64,000 nucleotides of DNA from Takakia lepidozioides (GCA_030704615.1 CM060731.1:15748001-15812000), one strand, 5' to 3'. Counted from the stretch's first letter, positions 43,526 to 56,565 are shown. The notes: a model not told the origin generated them from the sequence alone. Translations and numbers: made by a program.

Positions 43526-46435
43526 CGACTGGATGCATCATGAGGCCAGCTTTCTCAGGAGGGAAATCTTGGTCTATCAGTTGGAATTCTAGAGTGGGGT
43601 ACAGAGGTGCCTTAATAAGCTAGGAGAAGTGAGGTCACGATCATCCATCAAACCATGAAAGAAAGTTGGCTCATTGATATTTTTCTTGCTTGAGCCATTT
43701 ATTCTTACGTCCAATGTAAATTTTGTTTGACCATATGTGAATAGCAAACCGTCAATGATAGCTTTATCATGTTCTCCCGCAGCCAGGCGTGTTCAGCAAT
43801 TTATTGGCAGTCCACGGTATTATCCATTTCCGAGTTGGCTAAATCCCCTGTTCCAAAGATTGTGTACATTCGTGAACTTACAATGAAGTACCACAGACAC
43901 ATGAGAACCTTTCCTGACATTAATAGACAAACATGGCCACATAGGCCCTCTTTGTTGTGAACTCCGGAGCACATGATGATCCCCTCCTCTGCAGTGGGTT
44001 ACTGCTCAGTCATCATACACTTTACTGTCGAACTCATGCCAATGGCCGCCCCGTGCAGTAATTCCTTTGTCAGCCTGTTTTATTCAAGGTTGAGAAGAAG
44101 CTCGAGCCTTTCGTCTCCCTGTCATGCCTTTGAACAGGAAACAGAAAGGGGGAAGATCATTCTTAAGGTCCTCACCAATTTCACAAACTGGAAGTACGTA
44201 TATTAAAGGGAGAGAGATAATTGGTCAGAAGATGGAGAGAGAGAAAAAATCAGTGTATGTACTGAAGCATGCTCACATTGTTAATGATGAGAAGGTTGCC
44301 TATTTGCCAAGGAGACTCAAGGTAGTTTGTATAACAAATGCCATTGTTTGTTATTATAGCTGACTCTTAAAGAGCCAATCTCTTTAATAAGAAATCAGTG
44401 CCTGGAGATAGATGTCACAACACAGGTGGTAATTTTGGGCTTGGATCATATCTGAATTCACTAGTCCCCAGCTCGCAACCTTCCACATTTTCCATCTCAC
44501 AGTCTCTAACGAAGTGCTTGTAGGACTGGGGACTATCGAACTTCTCAGAATGCCATGTGATAGAGGGGGAGCATTACCTCTGCTGGAGCTGGTTGGATGG
44601 GGATCCCAGCACAGAGAAACTTACTGCCAGTTCCTGGCCGGTAATCTGGGGACCTACTATCCAAGGATTAGGTGTTGACCTAAGGGACCAGAATCAATGA
44701 AATCTAACTGTACAACAAAGATAATTTCTCTTGCCGTAAATGCATAATACAAAATGTACCTGGAAGCATCATTTGATTAGGGACCCTCTCACAATCGATT
44801 TGCTTCTTAGCAGCAACAGCCAGTGAAGACAAAAGGCCTAGTCCATTGATGTTTGATTCAGGCCCAACTGTGCTGATTGGCCCTTCACTTCCTGCTCACA
44901 ATTGTTTTGTTCCTGTCATAAAACCAGAGAAGCTCACATCAGAACGTATAGGCTTACAAGAGATGGCGTGGTAACTGAAAAAGAGAGTCTGTATTGATGG
45001 AATCGAACACGAATTTTACAGTGTCTCTGAAAACATTGATTTTATGAGTTCAACTCAAATGAACCAAGACGAGAGTGTCTAAAACGATTGCAAACAATTT
45101 TCATCTCTCCATATGTCCAAATGTTTCTGTCCACACTGGCACCAGATCATATGGACATCATCTCCCTAGAGTTTGCTGGCACTGGGAAAGGGTTGAGACT
45201 GAGCTGCTCAACTACTCCCTGGTCTTACACAGTGGTTTTAAAGGGAACTTCACATGAATTGCTGGCCCTGAGCTTCCCACGTACCAACTTTTAGACTAGG
45301 TAGTCTCCACAGTCACTCAGGCTACATTGGCAATGGGAGCATTAAGACTCTCAACTATGGTTGTACAAGATATCAGGTGGGGTTTGTGTAGGAAAAGATG
45401 TAAACAAAGTCCCATCACTACAAATACATACAGATCCATCTGCACTTTTCCAGTGCTCAAAGACTGGCACAGGCATCAGAATACACATGAGGTTGACCTA
45501 CCAGGCGTCACCCATTCACAATCTCCAAAGCCTCCCTGCCACACCCAGTACATAAACAGAGTACACATAAGTTCCCCACTACCCCAAGGATGCTCTGAAG
45601 ACAGTCTTCCTCCCACCAACAGAAATTCAAATTTTTTCAGAAGCGGCAACACGATACAATGAACTTAACAAGTCACAACCCATTGGATAAAACCATTCAT
45701 GTCAGTACGGCAAGACCATCTACCTCTCACAGGAAAGTTCTAACCAGTGATTTAGGTCATCGTCACATGGCTACATCTTTCTGAGAAGTCTGTTGCTAGT
45801 TTATGCAGCAGTAAAATAATATGAGTGGCGCTTAGAAGTGGCGCATAGCAAATTTCCAAAATAAAAGGCCCCAAGAGGGTTAGTTAAGGCTGTGACAATA
45901 TCCATTTTCTTTATCTTGCATTCAACATTTTGAACACTAGTCTTCCAGCGAGATGAGCAAACTGCATTGGTCTGGAATATCTGGACATCAGCCTGAACAA
46001 CCTTACAAGTTCGATACCCTTGTGGCTTTCATCTCTCACCTCTCTTGAGAACTTGCTGCTAACATCGAACTCTATTACTGGTGTCATACCTATGACCCTT
46101 GGGTAGCTAGTGAACCTCACCTGAGCTGGGAAATCTTATAAATTTGGAAAAGTTCATTTTGAACTCCAACCAACTCAGCCAGGGTGGGGTAAATCAATTG
46201 GCTTCAAATGGGTAAAGGGAAGAGAAACGTTCTTGGTTAGTCTAATGCAGTTTTGTGAACTCAGGGGCACACATGTTGGGGTGGCTCTATCACAGCACCA
46301 CCAAAGTAGCAAATACCACAGCTGTGCCAGTGCTTGGCTGCAGAGGGGCCCGGTAAGTCTGTCTACTACCTTCCCCATTGATTGTAGAATAAGCTGCAGA
46401 AATACGTATTCCCCCTACTGCGACCCGAAGAGCTC
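43526..46435. other. 2.9 kb with no recognised gene
   Basis: Short open frames only, with no domain, repeat or RNA gene identified. It may hold introns of a degraded gene related to the neighbouring exons. Confidence 0.35.
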
Positions 46436-46439
46436 ACTC

Positions 46440-46740
46440 CTGCAGTGGAGCATTTTGCCTGTATGGTGGACCTTCTTGGCCGTGCAGGGCAATTGGATGA
46501 GGCAGAGACGTTTATTAACCAAACGCCAATGGAACCACATGCTGCTGTGTTGGGGGGGCTTGTTTGGGGCCTGCAGAATTCATGGCAATGTGGAAATTGC
46601 AGAACGTGCAGCAAAATAGCTTATTAAGTGGGATCCAGAAGATGCTGCCACTTATGTGATACTATCGAACATCTATGCTGCAGCTGGCAGGTGGAATCAT
46701 GCAGCACATGTGAGAAAAATAAGCATGGCATTGCGTTCTC
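46440..46740 (+). pseudogene. PPR gene C-terminus (E motif) remnant
   Basis: PAVEHFACMVDLLGRAGQL, DEAETFINQTPMEPHAAVL, then in a second frame GACRIHGNVEIAERAAK, stop, WDPEDAATYVILSNIYAAAG and [11 protein letters not shown]. This is the end of a PLS-class PPR protein with its E motif. Two frame changes and a stop break it. It resembles the pieces in CACTA-2. Confidence 0.88.
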
Positions 46741-46799
46741 GAACTAATCGGCCCTCCCTCCAGAATGTGAGATTAGCGCGTGGAAGCAGGACAGAGTTA

Positions 46800-46940
46800 T
46801 CAGAAAGGAGTCAGGAACATTGTGGATTATATCATAGTAGACAAGAATTTGTTCCCCCAGAGTGCCGATGTGTTGATCGACAGAACTGATATTGGATCCC
46901 TGACCACTTCCTGGTTTGGACTGAGATCAAAAGGTATTTT
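46800..46940 (+). pseudogene. Endonuclease/exonuclease/phosphatase-like scrap
   Basis: The frame reads [30 protein letters not shown] and, after a one-base shift, PDHFLVWTEIK. The DYI...DxG...DHFLV pattern resembles the C-terminal end of the EEP fold used by LINE endonucleases. It follows the PPR remnant directly. Confidence 0.4.
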
Positions 46941-47164
46941 CCCATGACCAAAAAATCTGTTAAATGTTCGGTAAGTGGCGCCAAAAGGCAAGGTACTGAT
47001 AGCGTCTCAAACCATACTATGCAGTGGATGTTACTTATCTTACAGAAAAGGCTGGTAAGAGTTTCTACTCTTGACACTGTCGTGCACTGGGTCATGCAGC
47101 TGTCATCAGTGATCCAGTGGGGGACTCCAAGTGGATCCCTTCAGACAACTGGTGTGATGTACTG

Positions 47165-47455
47165 GCATGGGGGAGGCCATCATGGATGGCCTCAAGGGTT
47201 TACCCACCCTTGGCACTAGACTGGAATTTAAACTCAGGGCGGGATTCATTGTCCAGGGTACTCTCACGAGAGAGACACCCTCTTCAAATCCATCAAGGGA
47301 ATGGTGTCTGAACCTCTGTTTACCAACTTTGACAGTCTCGAGCCTGAGCCAAAAGCCCAGGCTCTTTTGGGGCCTAGTTATTGGGCAAATCACACACAGC
47401 AGATTGATGTTTGTGTGAAGGGATTTCTAGAGGATATCTGCCAAACTTGAACAGA
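47165..47455 (+). pseudogene. Dispersed exon family, copy 3 (two exons fused)
   Basis: DGLKGLPTLGTRLEFKLRAG (47180-47245) is followed without an intron by the LFKSIKG ... LLGPSYWANHTQQID-type exon (47255-47450). In units C and D the two lie in the opposite order on the minus strand, so a rearrangement separates the copies. Confidence 0.5.
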
Positions 47456-50400
47456 GAGTTCTCTCTAGTGGCATGGTCATGAATCTATCTCTAATTAGAT
47501 AGCTAGAGACCTCTCAATCCTGTGCACAGTCCTTGGAGCTTCGTAATTGGAAGCTGGACATGACCTGCAGGAGACACTCCAAAGGCACCAGGCTCAGAGA
47601 AGAAGAGCAAGATGGATACACCAGCCAAGCCAAGTCATCCCTCTCCCCTTTTTACGCAGCAAACAAAATAATTGATTGGTATTGATAGGTCAGACTCCCG
47701 TGGTCTGACTATTCACCCTGGAGTAGAATTCCTTGAAGTCTAGTTAACCTGATCCAAAAAACTGAAGGTGACATGTTCCGATGAAAGGGACGCCAACAAC
47801 GACACCTCCCACCACCCCAGCCCCAGGGAAGAAGCTGGGGGAGCACAAGTGCACGGATTGTGACAAGTTAAGTATACTGACCTGCCTATGATTATACTAT
47901 GAGGCTGGCTTGTATAAATAAACATGTGGTCCTCCTGTCATAAGCTGTCAACTTTGAAATTCAGTGTCTATTGCGTGGGAAGGTTGCACTACCATGTGGG
48001 CATGAATTTCTTTGTCACCACTTGGATATGGAGGTCTTGTCATGCGGCAGGGTAGAGTGAGTCTTACCTATACAAATTGATCACATGGGGTGCGGTGAAG
48101 GCAGATCTAACCACCTTGAGAAAAGGTCAAAGATAATGTGGTGATCATCCAGATGAATGGATATCACTATGATCAAAGGCTTTCACCAAAGGTGTATTTG
48201 AAGTTCACATAAAGTGCAGGTCTTCCTTTTCAACCGACCCCCAAGCAGGCACCCTGGTTGGTTGCTGCTCCTGCCCCCAAAGTGCATGCAGTTCTTCTGG
48301 AGAGACTACAACCCTTGTTTCCAAACCTTAAGAAGCATCTCGACTCTGCAGTTCATCGACTTTGTTTAAGGAAACCCATCAACTACATTTTGTGAGAATT
48401 CGGCCAATTTACACAACTGAAGCATGCCCAGTTCTTTCAAAATGGAGTGGATAGCTCTCTTAGACACCCTCTGGGCCTAGACTGCTCTTCCCTGTGAATG
48501 TCATAAACTTCCTTTTTTGTTTTCATTCTCAGGCAGTAAATTACTCTCTGTATGCTGATTGAACAGAACCACGTGCGAGGCATGAGCCGAGCCTCTCCCC
48601 CCCCCCCCCCCCCGACATGGAATGAGCATGGCCCGTGCGAGATCAGGGTGGCACATCACTGTTTCCTCGGTCTTGGAGGGTGCACCATGATCCCTGTCAT
48701 TCACTCCTGGAAGTCTTTTGTCTATACAATTGTGTTGCACTGGACTTGCAAGACCTGGAAATCAAATTTAACGAGATTGAATGAATTGATATTACTATGG
48801 TATTTACATTTGCCGCCCCTTTTCCTGTCCTCTCCTCTTCTCTCTCCTCTTCTCTTGACATTGGATGTGGGTTGACATAGAGTTGACTAAGATTTCAGTA
48901 TACAACTGAGGGGCGGCAGGTTGTTCATCAGGCACATTCCAGGATTTCATTTGGTGGCAGTTCGAGTTCTTCAAATTCAAGGCTGCCTGAGAGGAGATTT
49001 CGTTTCCTTCTCTCACTCTCATCAAATTCTCCCCTTTCCCAATACCACGCAATCCTCACATGCTTATCCGCTTCTGCTGTCGCCCTCCGTTAAAACTACA
49101 TTGAAAATGTCTGCCCTTATCTGGTGCCCCATACAATTATTGCCTTATCAGAATTAGTGCTCCATCTCCCATCAACCCGCAGGTCTCTAGATGGATTTTG
49201 TTTCTTAGATTTTGGTCCTTATGTAGAAGTCGATTGCACCCGCCTCTCCCTTCCATCTCATCCCATCTCATCTCTATCAGCATTTATTCTCTATTCCGCA
49301 AACCACAGAGCTGTGAATCCTTGGCCACTACTAATCTTTTCTATTTGCTACCACTCGAATCCTTTGAATCCATCTCCATGATATTTTTCACCAAGCCCAT
49401 GAGAGGTCTGCTTCAGTTGGATTGGCCTCTGTAGACTTTACACAGATTTCCCTTGATGGATACTGAGGTGCACAGATATGCTGTTTGTGATTGAAGGCCT
49501 CCTAACTGCCACAGTTAGTGAGTCTCTCAGATGTGGGGCCATGTTTGAAGTTCAAATTTTCTCAGTCTTCACAGCGGATGTACAGTTGAAGGCTTTTACT
49601 AAGTTAGCCTATCCATTGTGGATAATAATATTGTTTAGATCTGTATTTGCCCAAGACAAGCTGTCAGCTCTGGATATTGGGTGGCAACTTCAAGGGGATA
49701 CCTCTAATGACAGTCTTCTGGCTGCTATCTCTATTTTCAATCTTCACAGAAAATTGGACAGCATCCTAGCCCCTGTGGAGCTCAGTCCAAACCTAATGAT
49801 TGGTCTGGTCCGTAACATTATAGCTCTGGACACTGAACATCACTTACATAACAAAAAAAGGTAACCTACAATGATGGCCACTGAGTGTATAGCATTCAAA
49901 GAAAACAGGGATGCCAATTTGCTGTTCTTTGCATCTGAGGAGATGGAGGTGGAGAGACTTGAGTGTCCCATCGAAACCTTGTAAGCCCTGAATAGTGGGG
50001 ATTCCTCAGACGCTGAGTGAAAGAAAGTGAAAACGATCCAAACCAAAGTGAGAATTAGCCACCATCTAATTCAAGGATGAGGTACAACTGTGGTGAATTA
50101 AGCACGTACTTGATCTCCGTTAGCAAGCTGGCCCCAATATACACACCCGAAGCCTCCTTCCCCCAGCTTGTTGTCATAGTTGAAGTTGTTTGTGGCTGCA
50201 TGTAGCTCTCTCAATGAAAATATGCGCCATGTGCTTCTCTTCTTCCCTTCAGCTGGCCTACATACAGGACCACATTTGCATAGACAAAGGCTCAGTTAGT
50301 GAAAAGTAAGAGTTCTCAGGTCACAGAGGAAAGTGGCAGAGTTCAGACTTAAGAGATTTAATAAACCACTACATGATCCTTTTTGGAGATGGACTAATAC

Positions 50401-51354
50401 TGGACTGATCAGGAAAAAGAATGGGTTGACAAATTTGGACACCACGGCCAGCACAAGGCGAGGTTTTCAGCTCATTATTGGTGAAGCACACCAATCAATG
50501 CAGAGGCCTGTCAGTGCGAGGCCCACATTCCACTGGCTATCTGAATGTGGGTTGATTACAGCCAGCCTTGAAATTTTACGGCCCGTCCAAAGCTCGGGTC
50601 TTCAGCTTAAGTTCCATCTCTGTCAACTGGATTGCATGTCCTACCCCTTGTAATAACATTGAGAAGACTTTGAACATTTGGGATCCTGGGCCAGGTCACC
50701 AGGTTCAAGTGCGGGAGATCCACCGTTGGGTTTGGAATGAGACATTTGTTGTGGGATGGCCCTGGAGCTATTGATTTCCTCACCAACTTGACAACATTTG
50801 CCAAAGGTGGGGAGCTGATTTCGGTTCTCCAGCCTGACCGAACAATGTGCAAACCTTTATGCAGAAGGATCCTCAGCAGCATGAGCTGGCTGTTATTCTA
50901 TGTAAGTACATGGAAGATATCAGAACTTGCATACTACAATTACACATGACGATCTTTCTTTACACTCGGATTTTTGGTGAGCTAAAAGACAACTACTATC
51001 ATGATGTGAAACTGGAGAATCTGCTACACGTTGCAGGTACTTTGTAGAGGGGTCTAATTCGGCTCTGATATACTCAATCTCTGTATGTAGACATCATTTT
51101 TATTTTCTGTTTTTAGGGTTGTTTGTCTTTATCTTCACTTCTTTATCTTGTGTAGCTTTAACTGTCATACAGGGATAAGACCGCAATCACAGAATGTTAA
51201 TTGACAACAGGCCTATGCAGGTTTCAGCACAGAAAGTTACTGAAGCCTTTCTTTCTTGCACTCGTGAAAGAAAGGGTCAAATGTCTCTCAGGTCAGATGA
51301 TATGAATCAGAAAGTGAATATTGTCTTCAGGTTGCTCACACAAAGGACATTTGC
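47456..51354. other. 3.9 kb with no recognised gene
   Basis: Open stretches exist (for example 49478-49864 and 50333-50653), but none has a family I know or a copy elsewhere in the window. An 18-base C run lies near 48597, and a TCCTC-rich patch near 48825-48855. Confidence 0.35.
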
Positions 51355-51445
51355 AATCCCTTTTCTTCTCTCTGTCTGTTTGTCGCCCAAAGGTAGGCTT
51401 CCTGCCGTGAGTTTTAATTTAGTCTAGTGCCGAGGGTGTGAAAGG
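51355..51445 (-). pseudogene. Dispersed exon family, copy 4
   Basis: Nucleotide match to the other copies ('tagtctagtgccgagggt', 'gtaggcttcctgcc'). Minus frame degraded. Confidence 0.45.
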
Positions 51446-51664
51446 GCAAATCAAGTGATGCGCCCCTAGGCTCATCACTCGCCAGTGGGAAGAAAAGAAA
51501 GAAGCGATCCTGAACATTTGGTCTCAGAAATCCCTCGCAAGTCCAACATTCCATTTTGCAAGGCACTTTTGACAATTGCCCTTATTTGATGAAGGGCATC
51601 AAAACTCACCACGGATGCAAACTACACCTAAACCACGTCTATGACTGTAAAAAAGTGTAGTACC

Positions 51665-51841
51665 TGATGCATGATCATGAGAGGGAGGCTTTGGAGATCT
51701 CTTCCGCTTCCAACAAGCTAGCAAGCATAGGATGCCAATAATTGCAACCCCAGCTGCAACAACAGCCGCAACAGCACCCAAAATCTTCGCAAGGGAACTA
51801 TGATGATGGGAATCTTTCCTTCTTTCCTCTGTCACATACAC
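51665..51841 (-). pseudogene. Receptor-like kinase transmembrane exon
   Basis: The minus frame reads SLAKILGAVAAVVAAGVA then IIGILCLLACWKRKRSPKPP and ends at HDHAS before a GTACTA donor. A single hydrophobic helix followed by a basic stop-transfer is typical of plant receptor-like kinases. No kinase exon is found downstream (lower coordinates), so it is an isolated exon. Confidence 0.45.
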
Positions 51842-52192
51842 TCACCCACCCACTTTGAAATGATGAAATCTGTGCAGTGCCCAAAATTCTGATGATGGAG
51901 GTGGGAACAACAGGAGCTGAACCAATTCTCCTATTGTTTGCCAAAAGCCCAGAGTCATGGCAACGGATTATCTTTGGTCCCAGACTGCTTGGGTGAAGAG
52001 TTTCACTCGAGTCTTTGAAAGTCGCCGTCTCTCTGCGAGGTTCCGTTACAACCAAACACACAAAAATGACGACGATGACGTGGCTGACGACGACGACGTG
52101 GCTACTATGACGTGCGACGAAACGTGGCGACAAAACGTGGCACTAGGGCACCCTATTCCCGCTTAGACTCCGAGCTTCAGCCGTCGCTAGAA

Positions 52193-52692
52193 GAGGGCCG
52201 AGATAGTCGGATGGGGATATTACCAAGATTCGACCCTGAAACTCGATTCTATATATTATTATATATATTTATGCTTCTAGAAACTTTTTTTGTTTTTTGA
52301 AAAAAAGAGGGGTCCCTGATTCTTATATAGTGCGTGGATCAAGTTGCACAGCAGCAGTGTGTACTCATACGGTAGCCTCTCCTTTGCTTTGAGACTCTGT
52401 GTCCCCAATTTGCTATGGCGATCAGCGTAGCAACATGCATGCAGACTCTGACAACGATCAGGTCATCAGCTTCTTCCGTGGCAATCTGCGTAGCAACATG
52501 AATGCAGGCTCAGGTGTTGAATTCAGCTATGATCTTGCTTAAAAGTTACATTTACAATAGTCTTGTGGCAAGCAGGGATGCGCAGGAGGCCACTGGGTTC
52601 CTGAGGGTGGGGAAGATGATTGTTTCATTTATGAGTAAAGCCCTCCCGGGGGACTGGAAGGGGACAGTTATATGACTCCCCCACCTGTATCA
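52193..52692 (+). pseudogene. Unit D F-box fragment, sense on plus strand
   Basis: Bases 52193-52440 repeat 1179-1430 of unit A almost exactly. F-box start codons follow as two direct copies (52412 and about 52486), then the GDWKG segment (52556-52692) with broken frames. It pairs with 52851-52988 on the opposite strand. Confidence 0.85.
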
Positions 52693-52988
52693 GAGAAAAC
52701 GGCACCAGAATGGCATCCTTGGTTGTCTCCCATCTTTGGGGGAAGGCCTGGTTCCGTTTCTCCAACAATATCTCCGATAAGATCTCCGAGGTGCTAGGGT
52801 CCGTCCCTAGCATACACAGTCTCGGAGGTACTTGCGGCTTCCTGCATGTCTGATGCAGGTGGGAGAGTCATAACTCTCCCCCTTCCAGTCCCCCAGACCG
52901 GTTTTATTCATAAATGAAACCATCATCTTCCCCAACCTCCTGAACCCAGTGGCCTCCCGCGCATCCCTGCTTGCCACAAGACTGTAGT
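52556..52988. other. F-box hairpin: arms of about 137 bp, 158-nt loop
   Basis: Bases 52556-52692 and 52851-52988 are inverted copies of the same F-box coding segment, roughly 85-90 percent identical by eye. Transcription from either side would give a long double-stranded RNA that matches the intact F-box genes in units A and E. Confidence 0.8.
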
Positions 52989-53150
52989 AACCAAGGAAAA
53001 AGTTGCTAGAACGAGAGACTACCGAATGAGTACACAATGCTGCACCTACAAATCCCGATCTCAGAAGAGCGGCAGATGACAAACAAAGCGCTCCGGGGAG
53101 AGAGAGACACAGATCCAAAGAGCTGCCGTTCAATTTAAGCAACTGGCTCA
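52760..53150 (-). pseudogene. Unit D F-box remnant
   Basis: The minus frame has the upstream leader (MSQLLKLNGSSLDLCLSLPG), then jumps to ASRDAREATGFRRLGKMM and GDWKGESYDSP. The F-box helices are deleted and the acidic tail is shortened. Non-functional. Confidence 0.8.
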
Positions 53151-54610
53151 TTCGAATATTCGAAAAAACGCTGCGAATTTTACATGAGTCACTGGGGGTT
53201 CATAGATCTGTCCTGGATTTGAAAATACTCTTCCTCAGTCACCTCCTGAGCAACACTGAAATTTTGTTCAAAGCTTAAAAATTAGTCCTGCTGTTGTGGA
53301 TTAGTGGCTTGTAGATTGGAATAATTCATGCGCATGAAAGGAGGGTCTAAGTGTAGCAACTTCAAAATGCTTGAAGAGTCAGCGTGGGATAACTCTTATG
53401 TTTGTCAGCGCGTCAAATTCTCAACGAAGTTTTTTGGAAAGACGCATGTAATTCATGTACATAGATTTCACACACAAATTACTGGCTTGTAATTTCAAAG
53501 ATTACAGACATAGGCTGCCACAGATCATCAGTCACTCAATGGGCTTCCGACAGCACTTGACAAGTTTTGAAGAGCTCATTTTTTATTTGGAGTGGATAAG
53601 GTTTTTATTGTGCGTTGACCATGGTTGAGCTAATCTCAAATTGTAGGAAGTTAGAGGTCTCTATCCAAACTGCATGCAAAGAAAATAGATTCCCCCACCT
53701 GCCCGGTTGCCTCTAGTTTATTTTATGAAATCGCACTCCGAAATTGGACAAGACGGAAGTTGGAGGTCTCTATCCAACAAAGAAAATAGATTCCCTAACC
53801 TGCCCAGTTGCCTCTAGTAAATTTTATAGAATTGCTAGAAAATTGCATTCCGAAATTGGACAAGACCCGACTTATGAACGGACATTTGAGATGAATCATT
53901 GATGTGGCAGGGTCTCCACGGCTTCCCACTAAATATCAGAGTCATTGTCTCCCATCTTACCAACCCGGTACGGTCACATCCCCCAGTGGAGCACCCAGCC
54001 ACTCCGCCCATTGAATATTTGAGGACCCTACAGAGGACCTATCACAAGTGTTAAAATACTGTGGTGGTGTTCCCTTCCCTGCGATAGATGGTGCTTCTTG
54101 CAGGAGTTTGACCTGTCCTTGGTTATTTAAATATGGAACTATGTATTTTAAAAGAAGCTGACGTCTCAACAGCAGTTACAGTAGCCAAGGAAGAAGTAGG
54201 GAAGAAGTATGGAGCGGAATCAAAAAGTATTGAGGTCTCACTTCATCCCCAAGGGGTAGCCTTTCCTTTTGGAAGGGGGACAGCAGTTAGGGTAGTTGTT
54301 AATTATTAGAGAGATCAATTTCAAGGGGTCCTCCACCCTCTAAAATCTCAATAACTCACTAGCGGATCTGTCTTCAACTGCAAAGTGAGAGAGAAAAATA
54401 AAACTGGGGATGAAGGCCTTGGAAATGCATTGAAAGGGACTTGGAAGAAATAGCCAAGTGAGGCCTTAGAGTGCGGATAGCACCCTTTAACCAAGATTAT
54501 CATGTTGTGGGATCCAGAAATGCTTGAGCATTAAGTTCTAAACATTTGTGACCAGGCCATATGCAGGAAAATCTTAAGGAAATACTCAGTTAAACCATAT
54601 ATTTATATTT
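53151..54610. other. Unit D flank
   Basis: Bases 53204-53558 look identical to 3680-4034. Two 105-bp repeats lie at 53645-53860. The rest follows unit A to the SINE. No gene. Confidence 0.7.
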
Positions 54611-54757
54611 ATACCAACAGTCAGTACCTCAGTTGGATATTTCAGTTAACTGGGGTCAGATCCTGGCCACCCAGATAATTCTGGGGTCAGATCCTGCTAC
54701 TTTGATGGGTGTGGTATACTCTTCTCCCCCTACCCTGGGCGGTGTCCCATTTCTCAA
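54611..54757 (+). mobile_element. Truncated SINE (family 2), unit D
   Basis: Same position and orientation as 4969-5205 in unit A. It has an internal duplication of 'tggggtcagatcctg' and is cut short at 'cccatttctc', where a deletion joins it to the distal flank. Confidence 0.8.
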
Positions 54758-55429
54758 AATTACAAATTTGTTTGAAATTGTAATTTACAGAGAGACCAGC
54801 CTTTCAGCGAATATGACTGGTATCTGGTAATACAAAGAAACATTCTGCTGGCCATATGTATCCCGCGGTGGACAATAGAAGGGTTGATGCATTAATGTAC
54901 CTGCCAAAAGAGAGAAACACAGTGTGTGAGAGAGAGAAATGAAATGAAATGGTGCTTTATAACGTCCGCGGACAGCTCATAGAGCTTATGGGACAAAATG
55001 GAAAGAAAAACATGAGAGAAAACAGGAAACCAGAGTCAGAGAAAAGAGTGAGAGAGAGAGAATGTACTCCCAAGACCTTGTTTGCCATAGCCTTGTGGCC
55101 ATAGACCCTGGTTCAGTTTTGGCGGAACAAGAGGGAACAGATACTACCTTTCTGAGGGCTCACTCCAGTAGTGGGACTAAGCTTGGAATAACCAATTGGT
55201 TTGGGCTTTCCAGATTTCCCCTATAAATCCCTTGTCACAAGCATCAATGTGTGAGCTGCCCAGCAATTAGACCCCAACAGGGCCAGGGCTCGGCCTCAAG
55301 ATTTTGAAAGTTTGTTAACAGAGGTGCAGGGACTATGTTCTTGATGGTCCTGAAGAGGGGTCACTCTCTGATGAGAATACCCCGGACAACGTATCAGAAA
55401 ATGCATATTGCCCACACATTGGCCTTGCC
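54758..55429. other. Unit D distal flank
   Basis: Homologous to 40700-41100 (unit C) and 63715-64000 (unit E), with an extra segment (55060-55330). No recognised gene. Confidence 0.5.
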
Positions 55430-55995
55430 AATCTCCTTTTCCTCTCTGCATCTGTTTATTGTACTCCCCCCCCCCCCCCCCCCGAGTTTAAAATTTAGTC
55501 CAGTGCCGAAGGTAGGCATCCGTATGGAATGTACTCATAAGATGTTGTTTGCCGTAACCTTGCGGCCATGAACATCACACCCAGTTTGGGTGGAACACAG
55601 GGAGAGATCAAAAGACGCAGTAGCCTTGTGGGCATCGACCCTTCGCTCAAACTGAGCGGAACACAAAGGTACAGAAACTACCTTTGTCGGGGGCTGACAC
55701 TGGTACTATGTCTTACCTTGGAACAGAGAATTGATCCGAGTTTTCCAGATATCCTCTAGAAATCCCTTTACACAAGCATCAATCTGCTGTGTGTGATTTG
55801 CCCAATAACCAGGCCCCAAAAGGGCCTCCAGGGCTTTTGGCTCAGCCTTGAGATCTTCAAAGTTGGAAAACAGAGGTACAGGAACAAATCCCTTGATGGA
55901 TTTGAAGAGGGTGTCTCTCTGGTGAGAGTACCCAGACAATGAATCAGAAAGTGGAACACCGGGAGAGAATGAACTTGATTGCCATAGCCTAGGAA
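55430..55995 (-). pseudogene. Dispersed exon family, copy 5 (unit D)
   Basis: Minus strand: exon LFKSIKGFVPVPLFSNFE ... LLGPGYWANHTQQIDAC ... FLEDIWKT (55940-55718, donor GTAAGA), then a decayed LPTFGTGLNFKL piece (55525-55430) behind a C run. Layout as in unit C (41765-41103). Confidence 0.55.
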
Positions 55996-56316
55996 CACAG
56001 GGCGAGGGAGAGAGAGAGAGAGAGGACGTGTAGATGGGACACATGGCTAACCCCATCTCACCAACCGTGCTATAACTTGGCCAGCTCAAACCATTTCACC
56101 CTCCCTGTGGAGGCAGCCACCCGCCAACTTTTGGATTGTTGCTAACCGTTGGCCTAAAACAAATAGATAACAGCCACAAGAGTCTTCTGTGATACTATGT
56201 TTTCTTTTACGAGATGTGAAATGTTTTGAGGAGCACAGGTTTAGAAGAGACAGGTTCATTCTGCAGGAGCTAAACTGAGCAGGATCTTCATACAAAGCCT
56301 TGCACTGTCATCTGTC

Positions 56317-56565
56317 TCAACTCGACTCAACGAAACCAGACAACACTGCAATCAGCCAGAGAGGCTTGCTCCTCCTCAAAACACTCTCTTTGAGAAACTC
56401 AAATTTTGCATAAGTCCATACCCCTGAGCACAGATGCCATTGTAGAACCGCTGGACGCAATATTGATGATATTGTGGGTGCGGAAGCAGATACTGAAAAG
56501 TTTTGCACGGTTACGGGAGATAATCCTGGCAGACTATGATGGTGAGACTGGTCTTTGAAGGCCAA
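56317..56565 (-). pseudogene. Unknown exon-like piece (unit D)
   Basis: The frame FKDQSHHHSLPGLSPVTVQN ... AVLQWHLCSGVWTYAKFE is repeated with few changes in unit C (about 42990-42780). Family unknown. It could be conserved only because the duplication is recent. Confidence 0.35.

Noticed and set aside
49478-49864. Open frame of 129 codons
   Set aside because: No recognisable domain, no copy elsewhere and no clear ATG; kept only as a note.
51842-52133. Signal-peptide-like minus-strand frame next to the receptor-kinase exon
   Set aside because: The frame differs from the transmembrane exon, the start is not an ATG in a good context, and the region is not conserved.
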